DNA of 64,000 bases, from positions 18,503 to 82,502 of the forward strand of contig JBBQHI010000013.1 of NCBI GenBank assembly GCA_038323835.1, given 5' to 3'. Shown in pieces: positions 47,905 to 59,321 of the stretch (positions within the stretch are counted from its first letter, which is position 1; the number at the start of each line of letters is the position of its first letter). This stretch comes from JACVRW01 sp038323835 (GTDB lineage Bacteria; Actinomycetota; Thermoleophilia; Solirubrobacterales; Thermoleophilaceae). The position numbers and the translations under genes are program-made. The notes beneath the pieces are model-generated. The model was given only the letters and a program-made list of their open reading frames with translations, was not told the DNA's origin and made no database searches.

Positions 47905-48207
47905 GTGCAGCGCATCGCCCGCATCGAGCACTCCGAGGTCCGGGAGATCGTCCCCTCCCACCACTGCGTGGTCAGGTTCCGCCAGAGGCGGCCGTTCCGG
48001 CGCGCCGGGGTGGACGCGGTGGCCGATGCGCTGATCATGGCGCTGGAGGAGTCCCACGTGACGAACTGGCCGCCGCCCTGGGGCCTGGCCGACCGGCCCA
48101 CCGACCTCTGGGCACTGAACGGCGACCTGGCCTTTCCGCTGGAGCGCACGCCGCTGCCCGGCCGCTACGTGGCCACCACCTGCCTCACCAAGCCGCGGGG
48201 GCGCTAG
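47905..48207 (+). CDS. Conserved hypothetical protein, 100 aa
   Basis: From the GTG at 47905: VQRIARIEHSEVREIVPSHHCVVRFRQRR, then DAVADALIMALEESHVTNWPPPWGLADRPTDLWALNGDLAFPLE, ending RYVATTCLTKPRGR. The alternation of strands and one helix, with a HHCV and an RFRQRR patch, resembles small actinobacterial proteins of unknown role that I have no name for. No membrane or signal segment is present. It may be cotranscribed with the P450 39 bases downstream. Confidence 0.6.
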   Translation: MQRIARIEHSEVREIVPSHHCVVRFRQRRPFRRAGVDAVADALIMALEESHVTNWPPPWGLADRPTDLWALNGDLAFPLERTPLPGRYVATTCLTKPRGR

Positions 48208-48245
48208 GACTCCGGCCAGGTATCCGCCATGATCTGGAGCACGAG

Positions 48246-49640
48246 ATGAGCATGACCGCAGAGCCCCTGGCCGAGCAACAGGCCGCAGCACCCTCCCCCG
48301 CCGGGCCCCTGGCCGACGGTGAGGCGCTGCCCCCGCTGCCGCCGCGGGTGGAGCTCCCAAAGGCGCTCCAGACGCTGCGGGTCGGCATCCGCCAGATCGA
48401 GTTCATGACGCGCTCCCACCGCGAGCTGGGAGAGGTCTTCCGCATAGACACGCTGGCGGGCCGTCGCGACGTGGTGGCGGTCACGTCGCACCCCGACCAC
48501 GTGAAGTCGCTCTTCACCGCCAGGCCCGAGCAGGCGCCGTCGATCGCCGGGGAGTCCTCCCTTCGCCCGATCGTGGGCCCGAACTCGGTGCTAACGGCCA
48601 TCGGACCCCGCCACATGCGCCAGCGCAAGCTGCTGCTTCCGCCGTTCCACGGCGAGGCCGTGGAGCGCTATACGCGGATGATCGCCGAGGCCGCCGACCG
48701 CGAGATCGACCGCTGGCCTATCGGCACGCCGTTCGCGCTCGCGCCGCGGATGCAGGCCATCACCCTCGACGTGATCATGGCCGGCATCTTCGGCATCGAG
48801 GGCCGGCCAGCGCCGGGAACTCCCGAGCACGGGTTCCGCCGCGCGATCCGAGTGCTGGTGAACCTCTCCACCCGGCCCGAGGCTCAGGTCTTCGAGCTGG
48901 CGAACGCGGGCAAGAACGAGGCCGTGGGCGTGACCAAGGCCGCGCTCTCGTACCTCGACCGCCACGTGTACGCGGTGATCGAGGCCCGGCGCCGGGCCGA
49001 GCGCGGCACCGACATCCTCTCGCTGCTACTCGACGCCGAGACCGAGGAGGGCGAGCGCCTGACCGACGGTGAGCTCCGGGACGAGCTGCTCACGCTCGTG
49101 CTCGCGGGCCACGAGACCACCGCCAACTCGCTGGCCTGGGCCTTCGAGCGCCTGGTCCGCCATCCGCAGGCCTACGACCGGCTGCGCGAGGTGACCCGCT
49201 CGGGTGAGGATCCCGATGGCTACGTGGAGGCCACGATCCACGAGACGATGCGCTCCCGTCCGGTGATCCCGATCATCGGCCGCATCGTGACCGTGCCCTG
49301 GCGGCTCGGCGAGCACGGCGTGCCCGGGGACAGCTCGGTGCTGATCAGCATCCTGCTCGTGCACCACCGCGAGGACGTGTACCCGGAGCCCTACGCGTTC
49401 CGGCCCGAGCGCTTCGTCGGGCGCAAGCCCGGCACCTACAGCTGGATCCCCTTCGGCGGCGGCATCCGGCGCTGCCTCGGCGCCGCGCTGGCCATGGCCG
49501 AGCAGCGCGTGGTGCTCGACACCATCGCCAGGCGCACGGACCTCGTGGCACCCGATCCGCAGCCGGAGCGGGCGCGGCACCGAAACGTCACGATGATCCC
49601 CGCCCTGGGCGCCCGCGTGGTGGTCACGAGCCGGACCTGA
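48246..49640 (+). CDS. Cytochrome P450
   Basis: A 464-residue soluble P450. The I-helix oxygen motif is AGHETTAN, the K-helix is ETMR (ExxR), and the haem loop FGGGIRRCLG places the thiolate at Cys410. The N terminus is a Pro/Ala/Glu-rich lead without a membrane anchor. The long, HREDVYPEPYAFRPERF meander and VHH motif are like the CYP110/CYP102-type fatty-acid or terpenoid hydroxylases, but the substrate cannot be read. No ferredoxin or reductase is adjacent. A hairpin after the stop may end transcription. Confidence 0.94.
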   Translation: MSMTAEPLAEQQAAAPSPAGPLADGEALPPLPPRVELPKALQTLRVGIRQIEFMTRSHRELGEVFRIDTLAGRRDVVAVTSHPDHVKSLFTARPEQAPSIAGESSLRPIVGPNSVLTAIGPRHMRQRKLLLPPFHGEAVERYTRMIAEAADREIDRWPIGTPFALAPRMQAITLDVIMAGIFGIEGRPAPGTPEHGFRRAIRVLVNLSTRPEAQVFELANAGKNEAVGVTKAALSYLDRHVYAVIEARRRAERGTDILSLLLDAETEEGERLTDGELRDELLTLVLAGHETTANSLAWAFERLVRHPQAYDRLREVTRSGEDPDGYVEATIHETMRSRPVIPIIGRIVTVPWRLGEHGVPGDSSVLISILLVHHREDVYPEPYAFRPERFVGRKPGTYSWIPFGGGIRRCLGAALAMAEQRVVLDTIARRTDLVAPDPQPERARHRNVTMIPALGARVVVTSRT

Positions 49641-49658
49641 GCGGCCTCGCGTCCGGTT

Positions 49659-49684
49659 CCCCGTTGCGCGTACGGCGAACGGGG
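49659..49684 (+). terminator. Hairpin after the P450 gene, possible terminator
   Basis: CCCCGTT (49659-49665) and AACGGGG (49678-49684) pair around a 12-base loop, 18 bases after the stop. There is no T-tract. Confidence 0.35.
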
Positions 49685-49773
49685 CACATACTTCTGGGTC
49701 GAAAGAGCTTGTCGCGCGTAGGGCAGGGGCCCGACCGCAACCGTGCGCTGGCGCTACCTGTATAGGGGACAAC

Positions 49774-51570
49774 GTGACCGACCGCGCGCAAGCATCTCTC
49801 AGAGGGCGATTCAGCATCCGGGCACTGGCAATCGCGGTCCTCGGGCTCGTGCTCCTGGCCGCCGTGGCCATGGCCGCACCCGGCGATCTCGACTCCTCCT
49901 TCGGCACCGACGGCATCGCCACCGTCGACTGGGGTGGCCCCGCCGATGCCGGGGAGGCCCTCGCCATCCAGCCCGACGGCAAGATCGTGGTGGTGGGCAC
50001 CGGCTTCGGGGAGCCCCGAGACCTGGGGATCGGCCGCCTCAATCCGGACGGGACCCCCGACGACGGGTTCTCCGCCGACGGCAAGGAGGCCTTCGCCCTG
50101 GGAGACCTCGAACAGGGACACGCGGTGGCACTCCAGCCCGACGGGAAGATCGTTGCGGTGGGCGATACCAGCGTCGAGAAGCGAGCGGTGATCGTGCGGG
50201 TGGCCGCCGACGGCACGCCCGACAGCGGCTTCGGGGTCGCGGGCGTCAGGACGCTCGAGTACGGCGGCGACGACTCCTCCCAGGCCGTGGCCATCCAGCC
50301 CAACGGGAAGATCCTGGTGGCCGGGTACGGCGGCGTCGCGCCCGCGAACATGGCGGTGACCCGCCTGTCCGCCGACACCGGCACGCCCGATCCGACCTTC
50401 AACGGCGCCGGGACGGCGGCCGTGGACTTCGGCGGGAACGACTACGCCTTCGGGATGGCGCTCCAGTCCGACGGCAAGGTGGTGATCGTGGGCTACACCA
50501 CCGCCACCGGCGCCAACCACCTCCCCGTCGTCCGGCTGAACGCGAACGGCACGCCGGACACGAGCTTCGACGGCGACGGCCGGGTGCTGCTGGGCGGGTC
50601 GTCCGGCGACCTCGCGAGGGCCGTGGCGGTGCAGCCCGACGGGAAGATCGTGATCGTCGGGTACGGCGGTGGTGACGCCCGGGTCACGCGGCTGAATGCC
50701 GACGGCTCGCCGGACACCTCGTTCGATGACGATGGCGCCACGGGGATCGACTTCGGAGGCAACGACTACGGCACCTCGGTGGCCCTCCAGGCGAACGGCA
50801 AGATCCTCGTTGGGGCGGAGAGCGACTCCCACGCGGCGGTGGCCCGGCTCCAGCCCGGCGGAACCCCCGATACCACCTTCCACGGGAGTGGCAAGGTCAA
50901 GATTCCCGCGGGCATCAACCACGCCATCGGCATGGCCATTCAGGAGGACGGCCGGATCGTGATCGTCGGCGGAAACGCGTCGAGTTCGGACAACGTGGCC
51001 GTGGCGCGTCTTCAGGGCGACACTCCCGCCTCGGGCGGCGGGCCCAGCGGCGGGGGCGGCGGACCGGGCGGCGGAGGCGGACCGGGCGGCGGGGGCAGCC
51101 AGAAGGTGCCCCGCTGCGCCGGCAAGAAGGCCACGATCGTCGGCACCGCCAGGTCGGACCGCCTGAAGGGCACCCGCCGTGCCGACGTGATCGTGGCGCT
51201 CGGCGGCAACGACAGGATCGCGGGCGGCCGCGGCAACGACATCATCTGCGCGGGGGACGGCAAGGACACCGTGAGCGGCGACTCCGGCAACGACCGCCTC
51301 TACGGCCAGAACGGCAAGGACAGGATCGCCGGCGGCAGCGGGAACGACAGGCTCGACGGAGGCTCCTCCAACGACCGACTCTCAGGCCAGAGCGGCAAGG
51401 ACAGCCTCACCGGCGGGAGCGGCAGCGACGCTCTCGACGGCGGCAGCGGCAAGGACAAGCTGGCCGGAGGCAGCGGTAAGGACAGGCTCAAGGGCGGCAG
51501 CGGCAGCGACAGCTGCAACGGCGGACCCGGCCGCGACAAGGCGACCTGCGAACGCCGGCGCGGCGTCTAG
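49774..51570 (+). CDS. Secreted delta-60 repeat propeller protein with RTX calcium-binding tail
   Basis: A 598-residue exported protein. After an N-terminal signal (IRALAIAVLGLVLLAAVAMA, about residues 15-34) come about seven delta-60 repeats of 50-55 residues, each with AIQPDGKIVVVG, a xxVxRLNxDGTPDxxF and a GG(N/D)D turn, predicted to close a beta-propeller (to about residue 415). A Gly-rich hinge (residues 420-445) leads to a tail of nonapeptide RTX repeats (GGxGxDxLxG type, such as GGSGNDRLDG and GSGKDRLKGG), which bind calcium outside the cell. A cysteine pair at each end of the tail (RCAGKK, SCNGG/TCERR) may lock it. Confidence 0.9.
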   Translation: MTDRAQASLRGRFSIRALAIAVLGLVLLAAVAMAAPGDLDSSFGTDGIATVDWGGPADAGEALAIQPDGKIVVVGTGFGEPRDLGIGRLNPDGTPDDGFSADGKEAFALGDLEQGHAVALQPDGKIVAVGDTSVEKRAVIVRVAADGTPDSGFGVAGVRTLEYGGDDSSQAVAIQPNGKILVAGYGGVAPANMAVTRLSADTGTPDPTFNGAGTAAVDFGGNDYAFGMALQSDGKVVIVGYTTATGANHLPVVRLNANGTPDTSFDGDGRVLLGGSSGDLARAVAVQPDGKIVIVGYGGGDARVTRLNADGSPDTSFDDDGATGIDFGGNDYGTSVALQANGKILVGAESDSHAAVARLQPGGTPDTTFHGSGKVKIPAGINHAIGMAIQEDGRIVIVGGNASSSDNVAVARLQGDTPASGGGPSGGGGGPGGGGGPGGGGSQKVPRCAGKKATIVGTARSDRLKGTRRADVIVALGGNDRIAGGRGNDIICAGDGKDTVSGDSGNDRLYGQNGKDRIAGGSGNDRLDGGSSNDRLSGQSGKDSLTGGSGSDALDGGSGKDKLAGGSGKDRLKGGSGSDSCNGGPGRDKATCERRRGV

Positions 51571-51603
51571 CGCCCCGCGCCGGCGGCCGGCCGGTTCCTG
51601 GCT

Positions 51604-54219
<2,616 letters not shown>

Positions 54220-54474
54220 GGCTGCTCTCTTCTTGTCGGGTGCTACGAGGCCGGACGCTGCCCCGTCCACTTTCCCCCTACATCGGCATCTACGCCAGCT
54301 GTATGAGAAGGGCGGGTCAACGATCCTGCCTGAAAGGCGAGTCTACCAACGGGGTCCGGCTGTCCTTTCGGGGTTACCGCACCCTTAATCCCGCTCTCAA
54401 CGGGGAGTTTGGAAGCGGTGGGCCGGGGCGACGCGCGTTTGGGCGCCTGCGCCCGGGCGCCGGTCTCGCCGGGG

Positions 54475-55902
54475 TCAGTCCCGCATGGCGGGAAACAGCA
54501 GGACTTCTCGTACGGAGGTGCTGCCGGTGAGGATCATGACCAGGCGGTCGATGCCCACCCCGATGCCGCCGGTGGGCGGCATGCCGTGCTCCAGGGCCCG
54601 CACGTAGTCCTCGTCGTAGGGCTGCGTCTCCTCGTCGCCGGCAGCCTGGTCGCGCTGCTGCTGCTCGAAGCGGGCGCGCTGCTCGTCCGGGTCGTTCAGC
54701 TCCGTGAACGCGTTGGAGAACTCCATCCCGGCGGCGAAGCACTCGAACCGCTCCACCAGCCCAGGCGCCGAGCGGTGATCCTTCGCGAAGGGCGACAGCT
54801 CCTTCGGATAGTCGAGGATGAACGTGGGCTGGTCGAGATGCGGCTCCACGTGCTTGGAAAGGAGGTCGTCCACGAGCTTGCCCCAGGTGGCGCCGGGATC
54901 GAGCCGGATGCCGCGCTCGGCGGCCGCCGCCACCAGCTCGTCGCGGTCGCGGTGGGCCAGCACATCCACGCCCGCCTTCGCCTGGATGGCGTCCCGCAGG
55001 GTGATGCGGCGCCACGGGGTGGAGAAGTCCACGGGACCGTCGTAGCCGATCTCCTCCGCGACGTACGAGATGAGCTCCTCGAGCCGCGCGGCGATGTCGT
55101 TGTAGTCCGCGTACGCCTCGTACCACTCGAGCATCGTGAACTCGGGGTTGTGCTTGTGGGAGACGCCCTCGTTGCGGAAGTCCTTGCCGATCTCGTACAC
55201 GCGCTCGAGGCCGCCCACGATCAGGCGCTTCAGGTACAGCTCGTCGGCGATACGCAGGAAGAGGTCGCGGTCGAGCGCGTTGTGGTGGGTGGTGAAGGGC
55301 GCGGCCAGAGCGCCGCCGTACAGGGGCTGCAGCACCGGGGTCTCGACCTCGAGAAAGCCGCGGTCGTCGAGCCAGCGGCGAATCGCGCGCACCACCTTTG
55401 TGCGCAGGATAAAGCGCTCCCGGACCTCCTCGTTGGCGATCAGGTCGAGCTCGCGGTGGCGGTAGCGGGTCTCCACGTCCTCGAGGCCGTGGAACTTCTC
55501 GGGCGGGGCACGCAGTGACTTCGCCAGCAGCGTCCAGCCGGTGGCCCGCAGGCTGAGCTCTCCGCGACGCGACCGGAACGCGGTGCCGTCCACTCCGATC
55601 AGGTCCCCGAGGTCGAGCGAGACAAGCGTGTCGAAGGACTCCTCGCCGAGCACGTCGCGACGGGCATGCACCTGGATGCGGCCGGAGCGGTCCACCAGGT
55701 CGAGGAACGCGGCACCCCCGTGGCCTCGCCGGGCCGCCAGGCGGCCGGCCACGCGGTAGGCGCTGTCGGTCTCCTCGCCGTCCTCGAGCCCGGCGTGCTC
55801 CTCGTGCACGCCCGCGATCGGCACCACGCCGGGGAAGGCGTGCGGGAACGGCTCTATCCCCTCGGCGCGAAGGCGCTCGAGCTTGGCACGGCGGTCATCC
55901 AC
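54475..55902 (-). CDS. lysS: Lysyl-tRNA synthetase, class II
   Basis: A 475-residue class II synthetase with an N-terminal OB fold (AYRVAGRLAARRGHGGAAFLDLVDRSGRIQVHAR) and the catalytic core: motif 2 RNEGVSHKHNPEFTMLEWYEAY and motif 3 GIGVGIDRLVMILTGS. GTG 55902 (MDDRRAKLERLRAEGIEPFP) is preferred over a farther GTG at 55959, which would add a non-conserved arginine/proline lead. It follows greA, the usual greA-lysS order. Confidence 0.93.
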   Translation of the reverse strand: MDDRRAKLERLRAEGIEPFPHAFPGVVPIAGVHEEHAGLEDGEETDSAYRVAGRLAARRGHGGAAFLDLVDRSGRIQVHARRDVLGEESFDTLVSLDLGDLIGVDGTAFRSRRGELSLRATGWTLLAKSLRAPPEKFHGLEDVETRYRHRELDLIANEEVRERFILRTKVVRAIRRWLDDRGFLEVETPVLQPLYGGALAAPFTTHHNALDRDLFLRIADELYLKRLIVGGLERVYEIGKDFRNEGVSHKHNPEFTMLEWYEAYADYNDIAARLEELISYVAEEIGYDGPVDFSTPWRRITLRDAIQAKAGVDVLAHRDRDELVAAAAERGIRLDPGATWGKLVDDLLSKHVEPHLDQPTFILDYPKELSPFAKDHRSAPGLVERFECFAAGMEFSNAFTELNDPDEQRARFEQQQRDQAAGDEETQPYDEDYVRALEHGMPPTGGIGVGIDRLVMILTGSTSVREVLLFPAMRD

Positions 55903-55982
55903 GCGCGGGACTCTATGCGGGGTCGCACCCGCGCCTGCCGGGAGAACGTCCGGGCGCACGCGGCCGAGCCGCGTGCTTCGGC

Positions 55983-56468
55983 TCAGGCGCGTTCGATCTT
56001 GGTGATCTTGAGCTTGCGGGCGGGGCCGCGGGGCACCGCCACGGTGATCGTCTCGCCGCGGCGATGGCCGATCAAAGCCTTCCCGACGGGCGACTCGTTC
56101 GAGAGCCTGCTCTCCGCCGGCGAGGCCTCCGCCGAGCCCACGATCTGGTACTTCGAGGACTTGTCCGTCTTCTGGTCCTTCACGTGAACGGTCACGCCCA
56201 CTCCCACGACGTCGGTGGCCACCTGCTTCTCATCGATCACGCGGGCGCCCCGGAGCTTGTCCTCCAGGTCCGAGATCTGCTTCTCGAGCATGGCCTGCTC
56301 GTTCTTCGCATCGTCGTACTCGGAGTTCTCCGAGATGTCGCCGAAATCGCGGGCCTCCTTGATGCGCTCAGCCACCTCTCGCCGGCGGTCGGTCCGCAGG
56401 TGCTCGATCTTGACCTTGAGTTCCTCGAGGCCCTTGGGTGTCATGACTGTTTCGCGAGCTGCTGCCAT
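55983..56468 (-). CDS. greA: Transcription elongation factor GreA
   Basis: A 161-residue factor that rescues backtracked RNA polymerase by stimulating transcript cleavage. The N-terminal coiled coil (PKGLEELKVKIEHLRTDRRREVAERIKEARDFGDISENSEYDDAKNEQAMLEKQI, shown by its acidic tip DFGDISENSEYDD) is followed by the FKBP-like C-terminal domain ending VAVPRGPARKLKITKI. GGAGG lies 8 bases before the ATG. It is upstream of lysS. Confidence 0.95.
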   Translation of the reverse strand: MAAARETVMTPKGLEELKVKIEHLRTDRRREVAERIKEARDFGDISENSEYDDAKNEQAMLEKQISDLEDKLRGARVIDEKQVATDVVGVGVTVHVKDQKTDKSSKYQIVGSAEASPAESRLSNESPVGKALIGHRRGETITVAVPRGPARKLKITKIERA

Positions 56469-56550
56469 ATAAAAACCCTCCTATCGGACCCGGAGGGGAC
56501 GGAGCAGTGTAGCAACCGTTTTGGCCGTCTCCGACTGGTTCGCGAACCGG

Positions 56551-57534
56551 TCAGAAAGCCGTTATCGGTGTGCCGAGCGTCTCCAGCACGGCCCGGGCGT
56601 GGGCCGTGGTGGGGGCGGTGACAAGTGGCTCGCGGCCGCGGCGCGTCAGTCCCAGCGTGTCCGCGTACCAGGGGTAGAACTTGCGCAGATAGCGGCCGGC
56701 GCGGTCGGCACCGAGGTGCTCCTCCGCCCGGTCGATTACCCATCCGAGCTCCTGGACCACCTCGTCGTGCGAGGGCTCGCCGGCGTACTCGCCGAGCAGG
56801 CGGGAGAATAGCCAGGGGTTGCCCAGGGAGCCCCGGGCCAGCATCACCGCCTCAGCCCCACTCTCCTCGAACGCAGCGATGACCCTCTCGTCCGAGGAGA
56901 GCCCGCCGGACACGATCACCGGAACCGGGAGCGAATCGGCCAGCTCGCGGGCGAGCGCATAGTCGGGACCGCCCGAGTGCCCCTGGGAGGCGTGCCGCGG
57001 GTGGAAGGCGATGCCGGCCACGCCCGCGTCGTCCACCAGGCGCTGGGCCAGGGTCATGCCCGAGAGGTCGCCCGCATGCCTGCCGGGGCGCAGCTTCACC
57101 GTGACCGGGAGCCCCGAGCCCTCGCCCGCCGCCCTGGCCACGGCCACGGCGCGGTCCGGGTCGTCGAGCATGGCCACGCCGGCGCCCGTGCGGCAGACAT
57201 TCTTCACCGGGCAGCCCATGTTGAGGTCGATGATGTCCGCGCCCGCCTCGGCCGCCATGGCGGCGGCGCGCTTCATGATGTCCGCGTCCTGGCCGAAGAG
57301 CTGGATCGACACCGGGTGCTCGTCCGGGTGGATGCGCAGGAACTGGTCCACCGTGCGCGCGTTCCCGTAGGCCAGGCCGAAGCTCGACACCATCTCCGAG
57401 GTCACGAGGCCGGCACCGAAGCGCTTGGCCTGGAGGCGCACGAACCAGTTGCCGATGCCCGCGAGGGGAGCCAGCACCAGGCGGTTGGGCAGGCGGTGGC
57501 CGCCGAGCGTCCACGGGTCGGTGAGCAGGGGCAT
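56551..57534 (-). CDS. dusB: tRNA-dihydrouridine synthase B
   Basis: A 327-residue FMN TIM-barrel enzyme that reduces uridines in tRNA. Signatures: LAPLAGIGNWFVR, VTSEMVSSFGLAY, the catalytic Cys in IDLNMGCPVKNVCRTGAG, VKLRPGRHAG, and GIAFHPRHASQGHSGGPDY. The C-terminal helical domain carries GRYLRKFYPWY. The ATG at 57534 overlaps the stop of the DUF559 gene (TAATG), so coupling is likely. Confidence 0.92.
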   Translation of the reverse strand: MPLLTDPWTLGGHRLPNRLVLAPLAGIGNWFVRLQAKRFGAGLVTSEMVSSFGLAYGNARTVDQFLRIHPDEHPVSIQLFGQDADIMKRAAAMAAEAGADIIDLNMGCPVKNVCRTGAGVAMLDDPDRAVAVARAAGEGSGLPVTVKLRPGRHAGDLSGMTLAQRLVDDAGVAGIAFHPRHASQGHSGGPDYALARELADSLPVPVIVSGGLSSDERVIAAFEESGAEAVMLARGSLGNPWLFSRLLGEYAGEPSHDEVVQELGWVIDRAEEHLGADRAGRYLRKFYPWYADTLGLTRRGREPLVTAPTTAHARAVLETLGTPITAF

Positions 57535-58487
57535 TACGTGCGAGACGGTAGCGCCGCGAGGACGAGCAGACCGCGCGTCTGAGCCGCGACCTCCCCGGGA
57601 CGCTCGGTCACCTGTCGCCACGTGAAGCGCGCCACGCGCCAGCCCGCGAGCTGCAGCAAACGGTCCCGCTCCCGGTCGCGCTCGAAGGCCTGCGCGGTGT
57701 CGTGCGCAGCGCGGCCGTCGAGCTCGATGGTGAGGCGTTCGCGTTCCCAGAGGCAGTCGACCTCGAAGGTGCGGGTGGTGCTCACCGTGACCAGAGCGTT
57801 CGTGCGGGGTGGGTCGATTTCGTGCTGGGTCAGCAGGTGGAGGAACAGCTTCTCCAGCTCGTCTCGTGTGATCTGGAGCGGGGCTGCTAGGGCCCTCCTC
57901 AAGTCCGGTTCGCCCGGGCGACGGGGGTATCGGGCCATGCGCTCGGGAAGCGAGAGCCGGTCGGTGAGGCGCAGCACCTCGGCCTCGTGAACGGCGCGCT
58001 CCAGCCGATCGGGCGCGACCACGGAGGCGAGGTCCAGCAGAGTGCGGGGCACGGTGGTGACGGGGATGCCGTTCCTCACCGTGGTCTCGTCCGCAGGAAG
58101 GGTGGTGCGGTGGAAGCGGAGACCGGGGCGCGGGCGCCGTTTGTTTCCCACGGTCACGTCTATCGGTCCGGCGCTCTGTTGGCGCACGCCCCAGAGCGCG
58201 GCGGCCGTCCGGTGGCTGAGCACGGCGCCGGGACCGCCGGCGAGCACCGCGGCCATCCAGCGGCCCGGCTGGGTCACCTTCGGATGTCCCACGGCATAGA
58301 CGCTCCGGTGGATGTCATGGAGGCGCCCGCGTTGGCGGCGCTCGTGGATGGCACGCCCACCGAGCCCGAGCGCGGTCAGCTGGGTACGGGCCACGACTCC
58401 GTGCTGCTTGGCCGCCAACCCGGCGATCGCCAAGTCCGCGGCAATTTTGGTGCGTATAGGGGAATCAATGTTCCTCGCGTTGGTCAC
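57534..58487 (-). CDS. AbiEi-like N-terminal and DUF559 nuclease-like protein
   Basis: A 317-residue protein in two parts. The N-terminal half has a winged-helix/AbiEi-type antitoxin-like pattern (AAKQHGVVARTQLTALGLGGRAIHERRQRGRLHDIHRSVYAVGHP). The C-terminal part is DUF559, a Vsr-like PD-(D/E)xK fold (TRTFEVDCLWERERLTIELDGRAAHDTAQAFERDRERDRLLQLAGWRVARFTW, with Glu, Asp and the ExD core). Such proteins are common in actinomycetes and are often listed under defence, but here the neighbours are housekeeping genes (coaX, dusB). No partner toxin is seen. It may act on DNA; role unknown. Confidence 0.82.
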   Translation of the reverse strand: MTNARNIDSPIRTKIAADLAIAGLAAKQHGVVARTQLTALGLGGRAIHERRQRGRLHDIHRSVYAVGHPKVTQPGRWMAAVLAGGPGAVLSHRTAAALWGVRQQSAGPIDVTVGNKRRPRPGLRFHRTTLPADETTVRNGIPVTTVPRTLLDLASVVAPDRLERAVHEAEVLRLTDRLSLPERMARYPRRPGEPDLRRALAAPLQITRDELEKLFLHLLTQHEIDPPRTNALVTVSTTRTFEVDCLWERERLTIELDGRAAHDTAQAFERDRERDRLLQLAGWRVARFTWRQVTERPGEVAAQTRGLLVLAALPSRT

Positions 58488-58531
58488 CCCGCCACCATGG
58501 CGCGGCGGGTGTGACCTGTGGGTGACGAGGG

Positions 58532-59311
58532 TTACGAGTCGGTGCCGGCTCGGTTGCGCTCCCAGACCAGCTTCAGGCCGGTCAGGGTGAGCAGGTCGTC
58601 CACCTCGTCGACCTCCTCGCAGTGGGGCACGATCGCCTTGGCGAACCCGCCGGTGGCGATCGCGGTGGCCTCCTCCTCCAGCTCCTGGCGGAGGCGGCCC
58701 AGGATCGCGTCCACCTGGCCGGCGTAGCCGTAGACCACGCCCGACTGGATCGCCTCCTGGGTCCCCTTGCCGATCGCGTGCCGGGGGGCCTCTATGTCCA
58801 CACGCGGCAGCCGCGCCGCCCGCGACGCCAGCGCCTCCAGGGAGATCTCGATGCCGGGGGAGATCACGCCGCCCAGGTACTCGCCCTCGCTCGAGACCAC
58901 GTCGTAGTTGATGGCCGTGCCGAAGTCCACGGCGATGCAGGCGCCGCCCACCCGGTCGTACGCGGCCACGGCATTCACCAGCCTGTCGGCGCCCAGCTCC
59001 TGCGGGCGGTCGATGCGGATCGGCATTCCCGTTTTCAGCGACGGCCCGACCAGCGCGCCCTGCCCATCGAGGTAACGCTCGATCAGCTGCTCGTACTCCT
59101 GTGCGAGTGACGGCACCACGGACGAGACGATCGCCTGCTCGACCTCACCCAGCCCCAGTCCGCCCAGGCGCAGCATGCCGTCCACGACCGTGGCCAGCTC
59201 GTCGGCCGTGGCGAAGCGGACGGTGGCGAAGCGCCAATGACGCAACAGCTCATCCTCGCGGTACAGGCCGAGGTGAGTCTGGGTGTTGCCTACGTCGACG
59301 GCGAGCAGCAC
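58532..59311 (-). CDS. coaX: Type III pantothenate kinase
   Basis: A 259-residue enzyme for the first step of coenzyme A synthesis. The acidic metal residue is Asp in LLAVDVGNTQTHLGLY, the pantothenate/phosphate loops are GADRLVNAVAAYDR and DFGTAINYDVV, and GGVISPGIEISLEAL forms the dimer signature. The usual DFGTATTFD is DFGTAINYD. The gene starts with GTG next to the fabI stop, joining CoA and fatty-acid synthesis genes in one run. Confidence 0.93.
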   Translation of the reverse strand: MLLAVDVGNTQTHLGLYREDELLRHWRFATVRFATADELATVVDGMLRLGGLGLGEVEQAIVSSVVPSLAQEYEQLIERYLDGQGALVGPSLKTGMPIRIDRPQELGADRLVNAVAAYDRVGGACIAVDFGTAINYDVVSSEGEYLGGVISPGIEISLEALASRAARLPRVDIEAPRHAIGKGTQEAIQSGVVYGYAGQVDAILGRLRQELEEEATAIATGGFAKAIVPHCEEVDEVDDLLTLTGLKLVWERNRAGTDS

Positions 59312-59321
59312 AGGCCGATTC

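Noticed and set aside
47412..48245. Long upstream extension of the P450 frame
   Set aside because: It crosses the VOC gene, repeats J1/J2 and other genes; the P450 fold starts at 48246.
54220..54474. Heat-shock operator (CIRCE or HAIR) before clpC
   Set aside because: No matching inverted repeat was found; TTGAGA and TAGACT pieces are not spaced as a clear promoter.
57534..58487. Toxin-antitoxin or defence island
   Set aside because: Only the AbiEi/DUF559-like protein is present, surrounded by housekeeping genes; no toxin partner is seen.
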